Shown here piece after piece: positions 1-8,509 of a stretch of 64,000 nt of DNA. Made by a program: the position numbers and the translations under genes. Below the pieces are notes generated by a model. The model did no database searches. It was not told where the DNA came from and saw nothing but the letters and a program-made list of their open reading frames with translations. The number at the start of each line of letters is the position of its first letter. Positions within the stretch are counted from its first letter, which is position 1. This DNA is from CAYPEL01 sp036479985 (GTDB lineage Bacteria > Pseudomonadota > Gammaproteobacteria > DSM-19610): NCBI GenBank assembly GCA_965224815.1, contig CBDDAF010000003.1, positions 2,170,001 to 2,234,000 of the forward strand, given 5' to 3'.

Positions 1-389
1 TTTTCGCTGCGGCCCTGATAGGCGATGAGTATTTCACCGTCACGGGTAATACCTAATTCACGTACCCGGTCTGGTTCGGCATCCGGGTTGACAAATTTAA
101 AATGAATGTCATTTTTAATACGTTGATAACGTCCGATCAGATCCCGAATGCGTTTGCGCAGAATCGGGTCTTCCCGGCTAAATGCAGTGATGTGTACGGC
201 TTCTGGGATCTTCTGCAGTAGTGTAATGCTGTCATTCGACAGACTATTACTCTGGCTGGCAGACCAGTCTGTTTGATAACTATATTGCGTGCTCAGCCAG
301 GCGATTATGCCCATGACTGCAAGCAGTCCGACCAGAAAGATCAGGTTCTGAATGTGCAGTTGACGGCGGGACTTGCGGGTAATTTTCAT
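1..389 (-). CDS. GldG-like ABC transporter auxiliary protein (partial, C-terminus beyond window)
   Basis: The gene starts at the ATG complementary to 387-389 and runs off the left edge, so only about 129 residues are present. The product begins with a short basic stretch, then one membrane segment (about residues 14-32). An extracytoplasmic region follows that resembles the GldG / ABC_transp_aux family, the substrate-side partner of ABC-2 exporters. The start lies four bases after the permease stop codon, so the three genes form one leftward operon (ATPase, permease, auxiliary). The Gld names come from Bacteroidetes gliding, but this family is widespread in Gammaproteobacteria, where its substrate is not known. 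Family assignment is by overall pattern and context, not by a catalytic motif. Confidence 0.75.
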   Translation of the reverse strand, partial: MKITRKSRRQLHIQNLIFLVGLLAVMGIIAWLSTQYSYQTDWSASQSNSLSNDSITLLQKIPEAVHITAFSREDPILRKRIRDLIGRYQRIKNDIHFKFVNPDAEPDRVRELGITRDGEILIAYQGRSE

Positions 390-393
390 CCTG

Positions 394-1146
394 TTACCCG
401 GTCAGCCGCTGATTGTCGAGGCGGCGAATGCTCAAGATCAGGAAGGTCACCACAATAATCAGGTAGTACATAACATCGGTACTGTTTAACAGGCCTTGCA
501 TGAATGATTCGAGGTGAGTTTGTATCGACAGGTAACTAAACAGGCCGCTGACATCTTCGCGTTCTGTGCCGCTCCAGTCGATGATCCACAAGAGTAGCAG
601 GACACCGAAGGTACTGATTGCGGCAATCACGGGTTGTTCGGTCAGCGATGACATGAATACACCAATCGCTGTAAAAGCAGCTAATAACAGCATTAACCCC
701 ACTGCAGTGGCAGCGAGTTTGCCAGCATCCAGCGTCGCGCCAGCATAAAGCGACAGTGGCATGGCTAACAGCATGGTCAGCAGGATCAGAAAGAACAGGT
801 AAATACCCAAAAATTTACCGAGTACAATTTCGGTCATCGATAAAGGCGCAGACAATAGTAGAGGAAAAGTTCCATTGCGCCGTTCGTCGCTGAATACGCG
901 CATGGTCAGCGCGGGTGCAATCAACATGATCAGGAAGCCAGCGGTTTGTAACACGGGTGTACTGATGATATCGGTAACGCCTGGCGCGCCTTCCATACCC
1001 GCGAGCTTGGGTTGCCAGTACATATAGGTATCGAGCTGAGACAGAAATAGATAAGCCATAATCAATTGCATAACCGCTAGCAGCGCCCAGGCCAGGGGTG
1101 ACAGGAACAGGCTTTTCAATTCGCGCATGGCAATAGTGAAAATCAT
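394..1146 (-). CDS. ABC-2 type transporter permease (GldF-like)
   Basis: This 250-residue protein has six hydrophobic segments (about 16-37, 65-85, 106-131, 145-168, 171-191 and 223-243), the usual layout of an ABC-2 permease half. The N-terminus carries the short amphipathic MRELKSLF-type segment common in this family. Its start codon overlaps the stop of the upstream ATPase gene by one base, and the auxiliary gene follows at four bases, which indicates translational coupling. It would form the membrane channel of an exporter energised by the neighbouring ATPase. The substrate cannot be inferred. Confidence 0.88.
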   Translation of the reverse strand: MIFTIAMRELKSLFLSPLAWALLAVMQLIMAYLFLSQLDTYMYWQPKLAGMEGAPGVTDIISTPVLQTAGFLIMLIAPALTMRVFSDERRNGTFPLLLSAPLSMTEIVLGKFLGIYLFFLILLTMLLAMPLSLYAGATLDAGKLAATAVGLMLLLAAFTAIGVFMSSLTEQPVIAAISTFGVLLLLWIIDWSGTEREDVSGLFSYLSIQTHLESFMQGLLNSTDVMYYLIIVVTFLILSIRRLDNQRLTG

Positions 1147-2093
1147 TAAGCGGCCTCGCCATCTGCGGCTTGTTCGCCGGTGGTCAGATCGACAAAAATC
1201 TGCTCAAGACCGCGCCGCTCCAGCGCCAGCTCAACCAGCCCCCAGTTTTGTTCGCTGACCAGAGTGGCCACGCTGTCGGCCGGGTTGGCACCACTGAATA
1301 TTAATTGTGCCCGTGTGGCGTCTAGCGCTTCGACATTTTCTATGCCTGCCAGGGCGCGCAGTTTTTCTGTTTCTATGGGTGTTTGGGTTTCCAGAGTTAA
1401 TGCCTTTCCGGTTAAGCGTTGTTGCAAGTTATCCATGGATTCTGCGAACACCAGCTGGCCCTGATGAATAATTTGTACCCGGCTACAAACAGCTTGTACT
1501 TCTGGCAGGATATGCGTGGATAGAATGATGCCGTGGTTTTCACCCAGCTCGCGAATCAGCCTGCGAATATCCCGAATCTGAATCGGATCAAGCCCAACAG
1601 TTGGCTCATCAAGTATCACCACATCCGGGCTATGCAGGATAGCCTGGGCGATGCCGACGCGCTGCTGGAAGCCTTTCGATAAATTACCGATCAGGCGTTT
1701 GCTGGTATCACTCAGACCACAGCGTTGTTTGGCGTTATCGACGGCTTTGTTACGTTGGCCTTTTGCAAGCCGGTGTAAGCGGGCGCAGTAGTGTAAATAT
1801 TCATCGACCGTCAATTCTCGATAGACTGGAGGTTGTTCGGGCAGATAGCCAATATGCCGTTTGGCCAGCTTGGCGTCTTCGAGCAGATCAATACCATTAA
1901 TAGTGACGCGGCCAGCGCTGGGCGCAAGATTGCCGGTGATCATCCGCATCGTGGTGGATTTACCCGCACCATTCGGACCCAGAAAGCCCAGCACTTCACC
2001 TTGCGCCAGTGAAAAACTGACATCTTGAACCGCAGTGTGACGCCCGAAGTCGCGATGCAGTTGTTCGACGTTGATCAGGATTTTTGAGTCCAT
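1146..2093 (-). CDS. ABC transporter ATP-binding protein (GldA-like)
   Basis: This 315-residue ATPase of an ABC-2 exporter has a Walker A motif GPNGAGKST (residues 39-47), an ABC signature LSKG (138-141) and a Walker B ending in DE (162-163). The H-loop lies in STHILPE further on. The roughly 90 residues after the nucleotide-binding domain form the extra C-terminal domain typical of the multidrug/gliding type ATPases. It is first in the leftward operon with the permease and auxiliary gene. The upstream region contains the inverted-repeat element at 2195-2270, so its promoter probably lies between that element and the start. Confidence 0.92.
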   Translation of the reverse strand: MDSKILINVEQLHRDFGRHTAVQDVSFSLAQGEVLGFLGPNGAGKSTTMRMITGNLAPSAGRVTINGIDLLEDAKLAKRHIGYLPEQPPVYRELTVDEYLHYCARLHRLAKGQRNKAVDNAKQRCGLSDTSKRLIGNLSKGFQQRVGIAQAILHSPDVVILDEPTVGLDPIQIRDIRRLIRELGENHGIILSTHILPEVQAVCSRVQIIHQGQLVFAESMDNLQQRLTGKALTLETQTPIETEKLRALAGIENVEALDATRAQLIFSGANPADSVATLVSEQNWGLVELALERRGLEQIFVDLTTGEQAADGEAA

Positions 2094-2194
2094 GTTATTT
2101 ATGATGTGTTATTAATTTGATCCGGTGACCGGATGGCAGTTACTAAACTGGTGCGGAGCAATAGCATAACTGAAAGTTTTATGAATTGGGATAG

Positions 2195-2270
2195 TTAAGG
2201 AGCTTCTGATGTATCTTGTCATTGTGAGCCGCTCCTACAGATTCTAGATTATTAATTAGAGGCTCCTTAA
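2195..2270. repeat. Short intergenic element with terminal inverted repeats (copy 1)
   Basis: A 76 bp element bounded by TTAAGGAGCTTCTGAT (2195-2210) and its imperfect inverse ending in GGCTCCTTAA (2251-2270). Inside is only half of the GTAG hairpin, GCCGCTCCTACAG (2228-2240). It shares internal sequence with the copy at 6557-6660 but lacks one hairpin arm, so it looks like a shortened derivative. See also 4262-4377, 8368-8502 and 17400-17640. Confidence 0.65.
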
Positions 2271-2300
2271 TCATGTTATCAGTAATCTCAGACACATCAA

Positions 2301-4265
2301 ATGAGTGAACTGTTGCTAGGCGTTGATACCGGCGGTACTTTTACGGATTTTGTACTGTTTGATGGTGAATGTTTGCGCATTCACAAGGTGTTATCGACGC
2401 CTGATGCACCTGAACAGGCCATTCTGCAAGGGATTCATGCGCTGGGCTTAACGGATAAAAGCTATACGCTGATTCATGGGTCGACTGTCGCGACCAATGC
2501 GGTTCTCGAACGTAAAGGTGTGCGGACTGCGTATATCACCAATCGTGGTTTTGCTGATGTATTGACCATCGGCCGTCAGGCCCGGCGCGAACTCTATAAC
2601 CTGCAACCTGACGAGCATTTGCCCCCTGTACCCGAAGAACTCTGTCTGGAAACCGGCGGTCGCTTGGCTGCCGATGGCAGTGAAATTGAACCATTGACGG
2701 ATGCTGATTGTGAGCAGTTACGCAAACAATTGCTGAAACTGAAGCCGCAGGCCGTGGCGATTAATTTATTGTTTTCGTTCCTCGACGATCGATATGAGCG
2801 GCGTATTGCGGAACTGGTTGCTGAAGGAGTATTTGTTTCTCGTTCGTCTGCGGTGTTACCCGAATACCGGGAATATGAACGTGGCATAGCAACCTGGCTG
2901 AATGCCTGGGTGGGGCCGTTGGTTGAAGGTTATGTGCAGCGCTTATCAACCGCCGTGGCACCTTCTCCCGTAAGTGTGATGCAGAGTTCTGGGGTAACCG
3001 TTAGCGCAGAACTGGCAGCACAACGTGCCGTAGAGTTACTGCTGTCCGGACCGGCAGGTGGTTTAATGGGTGCGCGCAGGATGGGTCAAATCCTGGGTAT
3101 TGACCGATTACTTTCTTTTGATATGGGCGGTACATCGACCGATGTGGCGTTGATTGATGGCCAGATTGGTCTGACTTCCGAGGGTGCGATTGGCGATTGG
3201 CCCGTCGCGGTACCGATGGTGGATATGCACACCATCGGCGCGGGTGGAGGTTCTATCGCACGAGTGGATGCTGGCGGAATGTTACAGGTCGGCCCTGAGT
3301 CCGCCGGTGCTGATCCCGGCCCGGCCTGTTATGGCCGTGGTGGTGTAATGGCTACAGTGACAGATGCCAATTTGTTGCTTGGTCGTCTGCAAGCGGATGC
3401 TTTTCTAGGTGGAAACATGTCGCTGGATATTTCTGCTGCACAGCAAAGTTTTGAAACGCTGGCAGCAGTGATGAAGCTGACAGTAGAGCAGGCTGCTCTG
3501 GGTGTTGTGCAACTGGCAAATGAACACATGACACAGGCGTTACGAGTCATTTCTGTACAGCGTGGTATTGATCCGGCCGGTTTTACATTAACTGCATTTG
3601 GTGGTGCCGGTGGCTTGCATGTCTGTGCGCTGGCTGAAGCATTGGGTATTCGGCAAGCATTGGTGCCGGTACATGCAGGCGTGTTGTCGGCATTTGGTAT
3701 GCTGGCTGCGCCACGTGGTCGACAGCTCTCACACGCCGTGCGCGCATTATTGGCAGAACAGGATGAAGCATCATTACAGGAACGCTTTGTAGATCTTATG
3801 GTAACCGGCAAACAGGATCTGCTTAAAGAGGGCGTTGCAGTCGAAGACATCGAAACAGAATACAGGATGGATTTGCGTTATCACGGGCAAAGTTATTATT
3901 TGTCTGTGCCATTTCAAAACATCGAACAGGCCGGACAGGAATTTCATGAACGGCATAAGCAACGCTTTGGCCATTCTCTACAGACACCTGTTGAACTGGT
4001 GAATATCCGTATCAGCTTGCAAACTTCTGCACCCATGATTCCCTTGGAATTTGAGTCCAGCGCAGATCAGATAACGCAGGGATCTCAGACTAGGGTAATA
4101 GGCTGTGGCAAACAAATTCCGGTTTGGCAGCGGCAAGTACTGGTGAGTGGGCAAGTGATTGAGGGGCCCGCTTTGATCGTGGATCCGGTAGCAACTACCT
4201 GGCTCCATCTGGATTGGCAGGCACGGCTGCATGAAAGTGGCTGTTTGATGCTGAGCCATACCTAA
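2301..4265 (+). CDS. HyuA-like hydantoinase/oxoprolinase family protein
   Basis: The 654-residue product belongs to the hydantoinase A / oxoprolinase A family of ASKHA-fold ATPases. The N-terminal phosphate-binding motif DTGGTFTD is at residues 9-16, and glycine-rich motifs follow in the middle (SFDMGGTSTDVAL and GAGGGSIA). Family members use ATP to open cyclic amides such as hydantoins or 5-oxoproline, or carboxylate ketones. They normally work with a HyuB subunit, and none is encoded beside it here. The gene stands alone between two copies of the intergenic repeat, and its stop codon falls inside the second. Substrate is unknown. The family call is firm, a precise reaction is not. Confidence 0.88.
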   Translation: MSELLLGVDTGGTFTDFVLFDGECLRIHKVLSTPDAPEQAILQGIHALGLTDKSYTLIHGSTVATNAVLERKGVRTAYITNRGFADVLTIGRQARRELYNLQPDEHLPPVPEELCLETGGRLAADGSEIEPLTDADCEQLRKQLLKLKPQAVAINLLFSFLDDRYERRIAELVAEGVFVSRSSAVLPEYREYERGIATWLNAWVGPLVEGYVQRLSTAVAPSPVSVMQSSGVTVSAELAAQRAVELLLSGPAGGLMGARRMGQILGIDRLLSFDMGGTSTDVALIDGQIGLTSEGAIGDWPVAVPMVDMHTIGAGGGSIARVDAGGMLQVGPESAGADPGPACYGRGGVMATVTDANLLLGRLQADAFLGGNMSLDISAAQQSFETLAAVMKLTVEQAALGVVQLANEHMTQALRVISVQRGIDPAGFTLTAFGGAGGLHVCALAEALGIRQALVPVHAGVLSAFGMLAAPRGRQLSHAVRALLAEQDEASLQERFVDLMVTGKQDLLKEGVAVEDIETEYRMDLRYHGQSYYLSVPFQNIEQAGQEFHERHKQRFGHSLQTPVELVNIRISLQTSAPMIPLEFESSADQITQGSQTRVIGCGKQIPVWQRQVLVSGQVIEGPALIVDPVATTWLHLDWQARLHESGCLMLSHT

Positions 4266-4377
4266 GGAATCAGATAATTCGATAGCATGTGTAGGAGCGG
4301 CTTCAGCCGCGATAGGTCGATGGCAATCCCTTTTCGCGGCTGAAGCCGCTCCTACACTATTTTATCCGGTTCCCTAA
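4262..4377. repeat. Intergenic element with complete GTAG-type REP hairpin (copy 2)
   Basis: A 116 bp element with outer inverted ends CTAAGGAATCAGATAA (from 4262) and TTATCCGGTTCCCTAA (to 4377). It contains a long hairpin from 4290 to 4356 whose arms begin TGTAGGAGCGGCTTCAGC and end with the inverse, separated by about 20 bp. The GTAG start and the palindrome are hallmarks of REP sequences moved by REP-associated tyrosine transposases. The left end overlaps the stop codon of the HyuA-like gene. The rest of the gap to ppk1 shows no gene. Confidence 0.8.
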
Positions 4378-4467
4378 TTGATCTGGTGGATGTTATTCTT
4401 TCAAACAGATTTCCGTGAAAAGTGAATACCCGTTAAAGGATTGCCGTAAACCGGCGACCTGTAGATT

Positions 4468-6555
4468 ATGGATGCAACTAACCTTACTCAACCCGATCTT
4501 TATATTAACCGCGAGCTGAGCCTGCTTGAGTTCAATCAGCGCGTGCTTGCCCAGGCGCGCGACCCAGATACGCCATTGCTGGAACGGCTAAAATTCCTGT
4601 GTATTGCCAGTACCAATCTGGACGAGTTTTTCGAGATTCGTGTCGCCGGAGTCAAGCAACGGCTGGAATCCGGCTCAGTTCAGGCGGGGCCGGATAATTA
4701 TTCTCCGGCTGAAGTTATGAATTCTATTAGTAGCCGGGCACATCAGCTGGTCGAAGAGCAGTACCATGTGCTGAATGAAGAATTGATCCCCGCGCTGGAA
4801 GAACAAAAAATCCGTTTTTTGCGCCGCACCCAGTGGGATGAAAAACAGTCTGCCTGGATGCGTGAGTTTTTTGATCATGAACTGCTGCCGGTATTGAGTC
4901 CACTAGGGCTGGATCCGGCGCACCCGTTTCCGCGCATTCTTAACAAGAGTCTTAACTTTATTATGTCGCTGGAAGGCAAGGATGCGTTCGGGCGTTCCAG
5001 TGGTGTGGCGGTTGTGCAAGCGCCACGTTCCTTACCACGTCTGGTGCATCTACCCGAAGAATGTGCCAGTGGGCCTTACGATTTTGTGTTTCTGTCATCA
5101 ATCATCCATGCCTATGTCGATGATCTTTTCCCGGGTATGAAAGTAACCGGTTGTTATCAATTTCGAGTAACCCGTAACAGTGACATGTTTGTGGACGAAG
5201 AGGAAATTGATGATTTACTGCACGCTGTGGAGGGTGAATTGTTGTCACGGCGTTATGGCGATGCCGTGCGTCTCGAGGTCGCGGATAACTGTAGTCCGAC
5301 CATGGAAGACTTTTTGCTCGCACAGTTTGAGATGGGAGCCATCGATTTATACCGCGATAATGGGCCGGTTAATCTGAACCGGTTGTTGGCCATTTATGAT
5401 CTGGTTGACCGGCCAGATCTGAAATATATTCCATTTAAACCGCGGCGTCAGGCCAATATTGCACCGGATCAGTCTATGTTTGAAGCGATTCGTGCAGGAG
5501 ATATTCTCCTGCATCATCCGTTTGATTCGTTCGTGCCGGTGATAGATTTTTTGAAGCAGGCGGCGAAAGATCCAAAAGTTCTGGCGATCAAACAGACGCT
5601 TTATCGAACCGGCCCCGATTCTGCAGTGGTCAATGGACTGGTTGAAGCGGCACGGGCCGGCAAGGAAGTCACCGTGATTATCGAACTACGTGCCCGGTTT
5701 GACGAAGAAGCCAATATCAAACTGGCTAACCGGCTTCAGGAAGCAGGCGCGCACGTGGTTTATGGCGTGGTTGGTTACAAGACGCATTCCAAAATATTGC
5801 TGGTCACACGCCGTGAGTCGCGTCGCTTGCGGCACTATGTACATTTAAGTACCGGTAATTACCACGCTAGAACGGCACGCTTGTATACCGATTATGGTTT
5901 GATGACCTGCAACCTGGTGATGGGGCGTGACGCACACCGGGTATTTCAATTGTTAACCAGTCTGGGGACAACTAAACAGCTCAAGAAGATATTGCAATCG
6001 CCCTTTAATCTACACCAGGTGATGCTGCAGAAGATTGATAGGGAGGCTGAAGCAGCCTGTGCAGGTGAGACTGCAAAAATTATTATTAAGTGCAATGCGT
6101 TGATCGAGCCGGAAATTATTCGAGCACTTTACCGGGCTTCACAGGCCGGTGTGAAAATTGAACTGATTATCCGGGGTATTTGCTGTTTGCGGCCGGGCGT
6201 GCCTGGGGTGTCTGATAATATTATTGTGCGTTCGATCATTGGCCGTTTTCTGGAGCATACCCGGGTATTTTATTTTTATGGTCAGGGTGAAGAGACGTTG
6301 TATTTGTCCAGTGCCGACTGGATGGATCGAAATTTTTTCCGGCGTGTGGAAATTGCTTTTCCGGTTGAGGATAAAAAACTGCGGCGGCAGATTATCAAGG
6401 AAGGTCTCAATGGCTATCTGCAAGATAATACCGAAGCCTGGATTCTACAGCGTGACGGTGAATATAAACGCCGCAGCCCGGCTAAAAACCAGAAACCGCG
6501 CAGTGCTCAAAATGCCTTGCTTGAACAAATCCAGACACATACCTTGCCGGATTAG
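4468..6555 (+). CDS. ppk1: Polyphosphate kinase 1
   Basis: This 695-residue protein has the full PPK1 architecture: N-terminal domain, head domain, and two phospholipase-D-like catalytic domains. It reversibly transfers the gamma phosphate of ATP to growing polyphosphate. His440 in the motif KTHSKILLV fits the autophosphorylated histidine of the E. coli enzyme. His597 in EHTRVFYFYG fits the second essential histidine. The conserved HLSTGNYH motif lies near 459-466. Length matches the family. It converges with ppx, the polyphosphate-degrading enzyme, across a 104 bp gap filled by a repeat element. Both enzymes of polyphosphate turnover are therefore adjacent, but they are transcribed separately. 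Confidence 0.97.
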   Translation: MDATNLTQPDLYINRELSLLEFNQRVLAQARDPDTPLLERLKFLCIASTNLDEFFEIRVAGVKQRLESGSVQAGPDNYSPAEVMNSISSRAHQLVEEQYHVLNEELIPALEEQKIRFLRRTQWDEKQSAWMREFFDHELLPVLSPLGLDPAHPFPRILNKSLNFIMSLEGKDAFGRSSGVAVVQAPRSLPRLVHLPEECASGPYDFVFLSSIIHAYVDDLFPGMKVTGCYQFRVTRNSDMFVDEEEIDDLLHAVEGELLSRRYGDAVRLEVADNCSPTMEDFLLAQFEMGAIDLYRDNGPVNLNRLLAIYDLVDRPDLKYIPFKPRRQANIAPDQSMFEAIRAGDILLHHPFDSFVPVIDFLKQAAKDPKVLAIKQTLYRTGPDSAVVNGLVEAARAGKEVTVIIELRARFDEEANIKLANRLQEAGAHVVYGVVGYKTHSKILLVTRRESRRLRHYVHLSTGNYHARTARLYTDYGLMTCNLVMGRDAHRVFQLLTSLGTTKQLKKILQSPFNLHQVMLQKIDREAEAACAGETAKIIIKCNALIEPEIIRALYRASQAGVKIELIIRGICCLRPGVPGVSDNIIVRSIIGRFLEHTRVFYFYGQGEETLYLSSADWMDRNFFRRVEIAFPVEDKKLRRQIIKEGLNGYLQDNTEAWILQRDGEYKRRSPAKNQKPRSAQNALLEQIQTHTLPD

Positions 6556-6556
6556 G

Positions 6557-6660
6557 CGGGAACTGACTTATTCATGCATCTTGCTATTGTGAGCAGGGTA
6601 AATGTTGTAGGAGCGGCTTAAGCGGCTCCTACAGATTCTCGCTAATTAATCAGAGATTTC
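6557..6660. repeat. Intergenic element with compact GTAG palindrome (copy 3)
   Basis: This element fills the gap between the convergent ppk1 and ppx stop codons. Its core is the near-perfect 28 bp palindrome at 6606-6633, which begins TGTAGGAGCGGCTTAAGC. The flanks (ATCTTGCTATTGTGAGC on the left, ACAGATTCT then AATTAATCAGAG on the right) recur in copy 1. The hairpin could also act as a two-way transcription end for ppk1 and ppx, though no clear T-run follows it. Confidence 0.7.
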
Positions 6661-8159
6661 TAGGAATAGCGCAGTTTAATCCCCATGTTTTTCAGAATTT
6701 TTATTTCCGTTTCCAGGCTGGAATCTGTCAGGCGATTTATTGCCAGCCATTGTTCAGGAAATAACAGGGAAATTTTGTCATCGCTGGCGGAGATTTTGAT
6801 GGTTGGTAATGTTTCGTCTGAACGACCTCGATTCAATATAACGGATAGTCGTAAAATGATCATTAGTCGCAGGCCGACGGCACGCATCGAAGCAGGTAGC
6901 ATTTCTAGTGTTACCGGTTTAAGTTTGCGGCGGTGGGCAAGGATAAGTGTGGCTAGAAAATTTTGGTCGCGTACCGAGAAGCCTGGCAAATCTGAATTTT
7001 CTATCAAATAAGCGCCGTGTTTATGATATCGGCTATGCGCTATTACCAGACCAATTTCGTGTAGATAGCTTGCCCAGTGTAACCATTGCCGGGCTTCATC
7101 GACATCCATCTGCCAGGCTTTAGCCGCCTGATCCAGTAAATCCAGTGCAGATTTTTCGACCTGTTGAGCCTGTTGCAGATCCACCTGATAGCGTTTGGCC
7201 AGTGCGAGCACGGTGGTTTCCCGAATATCCTGGTGATGCAAGCGTCCGACCAGGTCATAGATAACACCCTCACGGACTGCGCCGGTTGAATGCAGCATAC
7301 GGTCGAGTTTTAGTGCATCGAAGACAGCGCTGAGAATGGCAACGCCACCGGGAAATACCGGTCGGCGGTTTTCACTCAGACCTTCGAGTTTCAGTGCGTC
7401 GGTATGGCCTAAACGGATCATTTCGGTGCGCAGTTTTTTCAAAGCTTCAGCTGAAATTCCGTTATCACTCCAACCGGCGTGCGTTACGACATCACGGATT
7501 GCGCGGATGGTACCCGATGAACCCGTTGCCAGTGTCCAGCCCAGTTTTCGAAACAGTCGTTTGACAGGTTGTAATTCCAGGCGTGCTGCAAGCATGGCGC
7601 TGCGCATTGATTCTTTGGTAATGTTGCCATCGGCAAAAAAACGTTGGCTTAAACCGACGCAGCCGACGTATAGACTTTCCAGTTCAATCGGATCGAAAGC
7701 TTCGCCGATAATCAGTTCAGTACTGCCACCGCCAATATCGACGACCAGCCGTTGTCCACCTGAATCGGGCAGACTATGCGCCGCCCCCAGATAAATCAGA
7801 CGTGCTTCTTCGATGCCGGAAATAATTTCGATGGAATGGTTTAGGGCAGTTTGCGCCTGATCGAGAAAGCCGCCACAACTGTGTGCTTTACGCAGTGTGT
7901 TGGTGCCAACCGCACGAAGATTTTCGGGTGCGATGTCGCGCACGCGTTGACCAAAACGTTGTAGGCATTCCAGCGCACGTTGTGCGACCTTATCATCCAG
8001 GCGGTTGTCATCGTTAAGTCCTGACGCAAGCCGTACCGGTTCCTTGATCCGGTCGAGAATTTGCAGTTGATTATCCTGCAATCTGGCAACGATCATATGG
8101 AAGCTATTTGATCCAAGATCGATAGCCGCCATCTCGGAAGAGGTTTCGTTAGTTTTCAA
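6660..8159 (-). CDS. ppx: Exopolyphosphatase (Ppx/GppA family)
   Basis: The 499-residue product carries both phosphate-binding motifs of the actin-like Ppx/GppA fold: DLGSNSFH at residues 14-21 and DIGGGSTE at 141-148. The EEAR catalytic region lies near 117-120. An HD-like C-terminal helical domain follows from about residue 310, as in the long proteobacterial enzymes. It removes terminal phosphates from polyphosphate and may also hydrolyse pppGpp. The sequence does not separate Ppx from GppA decisively, but the position facing ppk1 favours Ppx. A terminator-like hairpin lies about 90 bp upstream of the start. Confidence 0.93.
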   Translation of the reverse strand: MKTNETSSEMAAIDLGSNSFHMIVARLQDNQLQILDRIKEPVRLASGLNDDNRLDDKVAQRALECLQRFGQRVRDIAPENLRAVGTNTLRKAHSCGGFLDQAQTALNHSIEIISGIEEARLIYLGAAHSLPDSGGQRLVVDIGGGSTELIIGEAFDPIELESLYVGCVGLSQRFFADGNITKESMRSAMLAARLELQPVKRLFRKLGWTLATGSSGTIRAIRDVVTHAGWSDNGISAEALKKLRTEMIRLGHTDALKLEGLSENRRPVFPGGVAILSAVFDALKLDRMLHSTGAVREGVIYDLVGRLHHQDIRETTVLALAKRYQVDLQQAQQVEKSALDLLDQAAKAWQMDVDEARQWLHWASYLHEIGLVIAHSRYHKHGAYLIENSDLPGFSVRDQNFLATLILAHRRKLKPVTLEMLPASMRAVGLRLMIILRLSVILNRGRSDETLPTIKISASDDKISLLFPEQWLAINRLTDSSLETEIKILKNMGIKLRYS

Positions 8160-8250
8160 TGCAACCCTAATAAGGACTTATGGATGGCGTATTTTCGGGG
8201 ACTTGGCGAAGTTTCTCAACCCTGGGCCGTATGTTGCCCTGAAATGAGAA

Positions 8251-8281
8251 AAAAGACCCTGCGCAGCCAAGGCTGCACAGG
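8251..8281 (-). terminator. Rho-independent terminator (leftward)
   Basis: Read on the minus strand, an 11 bp stem with one mismatch (CCTGTGCAGCC, TT loop, GGCTGCGCAGG, at 8258-8281) is followed by GTC and a run of six T. It would end leftward transcripts from the EAL-HDOD gene before they reach ppx. Because it is only about 90 bp from the ppx start, a role as a leader attenuator of ppx cannot be excluded. Confidence 0.7.
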
Positions 8282-8367
8282 ATAAGGACGGGAAGGGTTT
8301 CTCATATAAACCCAGATGCAGTGTATCCAGCTCAGTAGAGAGCGTTATTGATCTGGATCAAAAACCA

Positions 8368-8502
8368 GGAAACCGCTGATTAATTCGTGAATTGTACGAT
8401 TTGAACAATGCAATTTCTGTAGGAGCGGCTTTAGCCGCGATAGGGGGGCGTTGTTGCCCATCGCGGCTGAAGCCGCTCCTACAGAAATTAACAGAGGTTC
8501 CC
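8368..8502. repeat. Intergenic element with GTAG-type REP hairpin (copy 4)
   Basis: A 135 bp element with outer ends GGAAACCGCTGATTAATT (left) and AATTAACAGAGGTTCCC (right), which are imperfect inverses. The inner hairpin at 8418-8483 has arms TGTAGGAGCGGCTTTAGC and its inverse, around a short G-rich loop. The left flank (GTGAATTGTAC) also occurs, inverted, in copy 5. The stretch 8160-8509 holds no gene, only this element and the terminator at 8251-8281. Confidence 0.8.
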
Positions 8503-8509
8503 AAGCGCT

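Noticed and set aside
3329..3850. 173-residue open frame antisense to the HyuA-like gene
   Set aside because: Composition is cysteine- and arginine-rich as expected for a shadow frame; the sense gene is clearly conserved.
7336..7794. 152-residue open frame antisense to ppx
   Set aside because: Serine- and arginine-rich shadow of a well-supported gene, with no recognisable domain.
8160..8367. Possible riboswitch before ppx
   Set aside because: Only a single terminator hairpin is visible; it is better explained as the end of the EAL-HDOD transcript.
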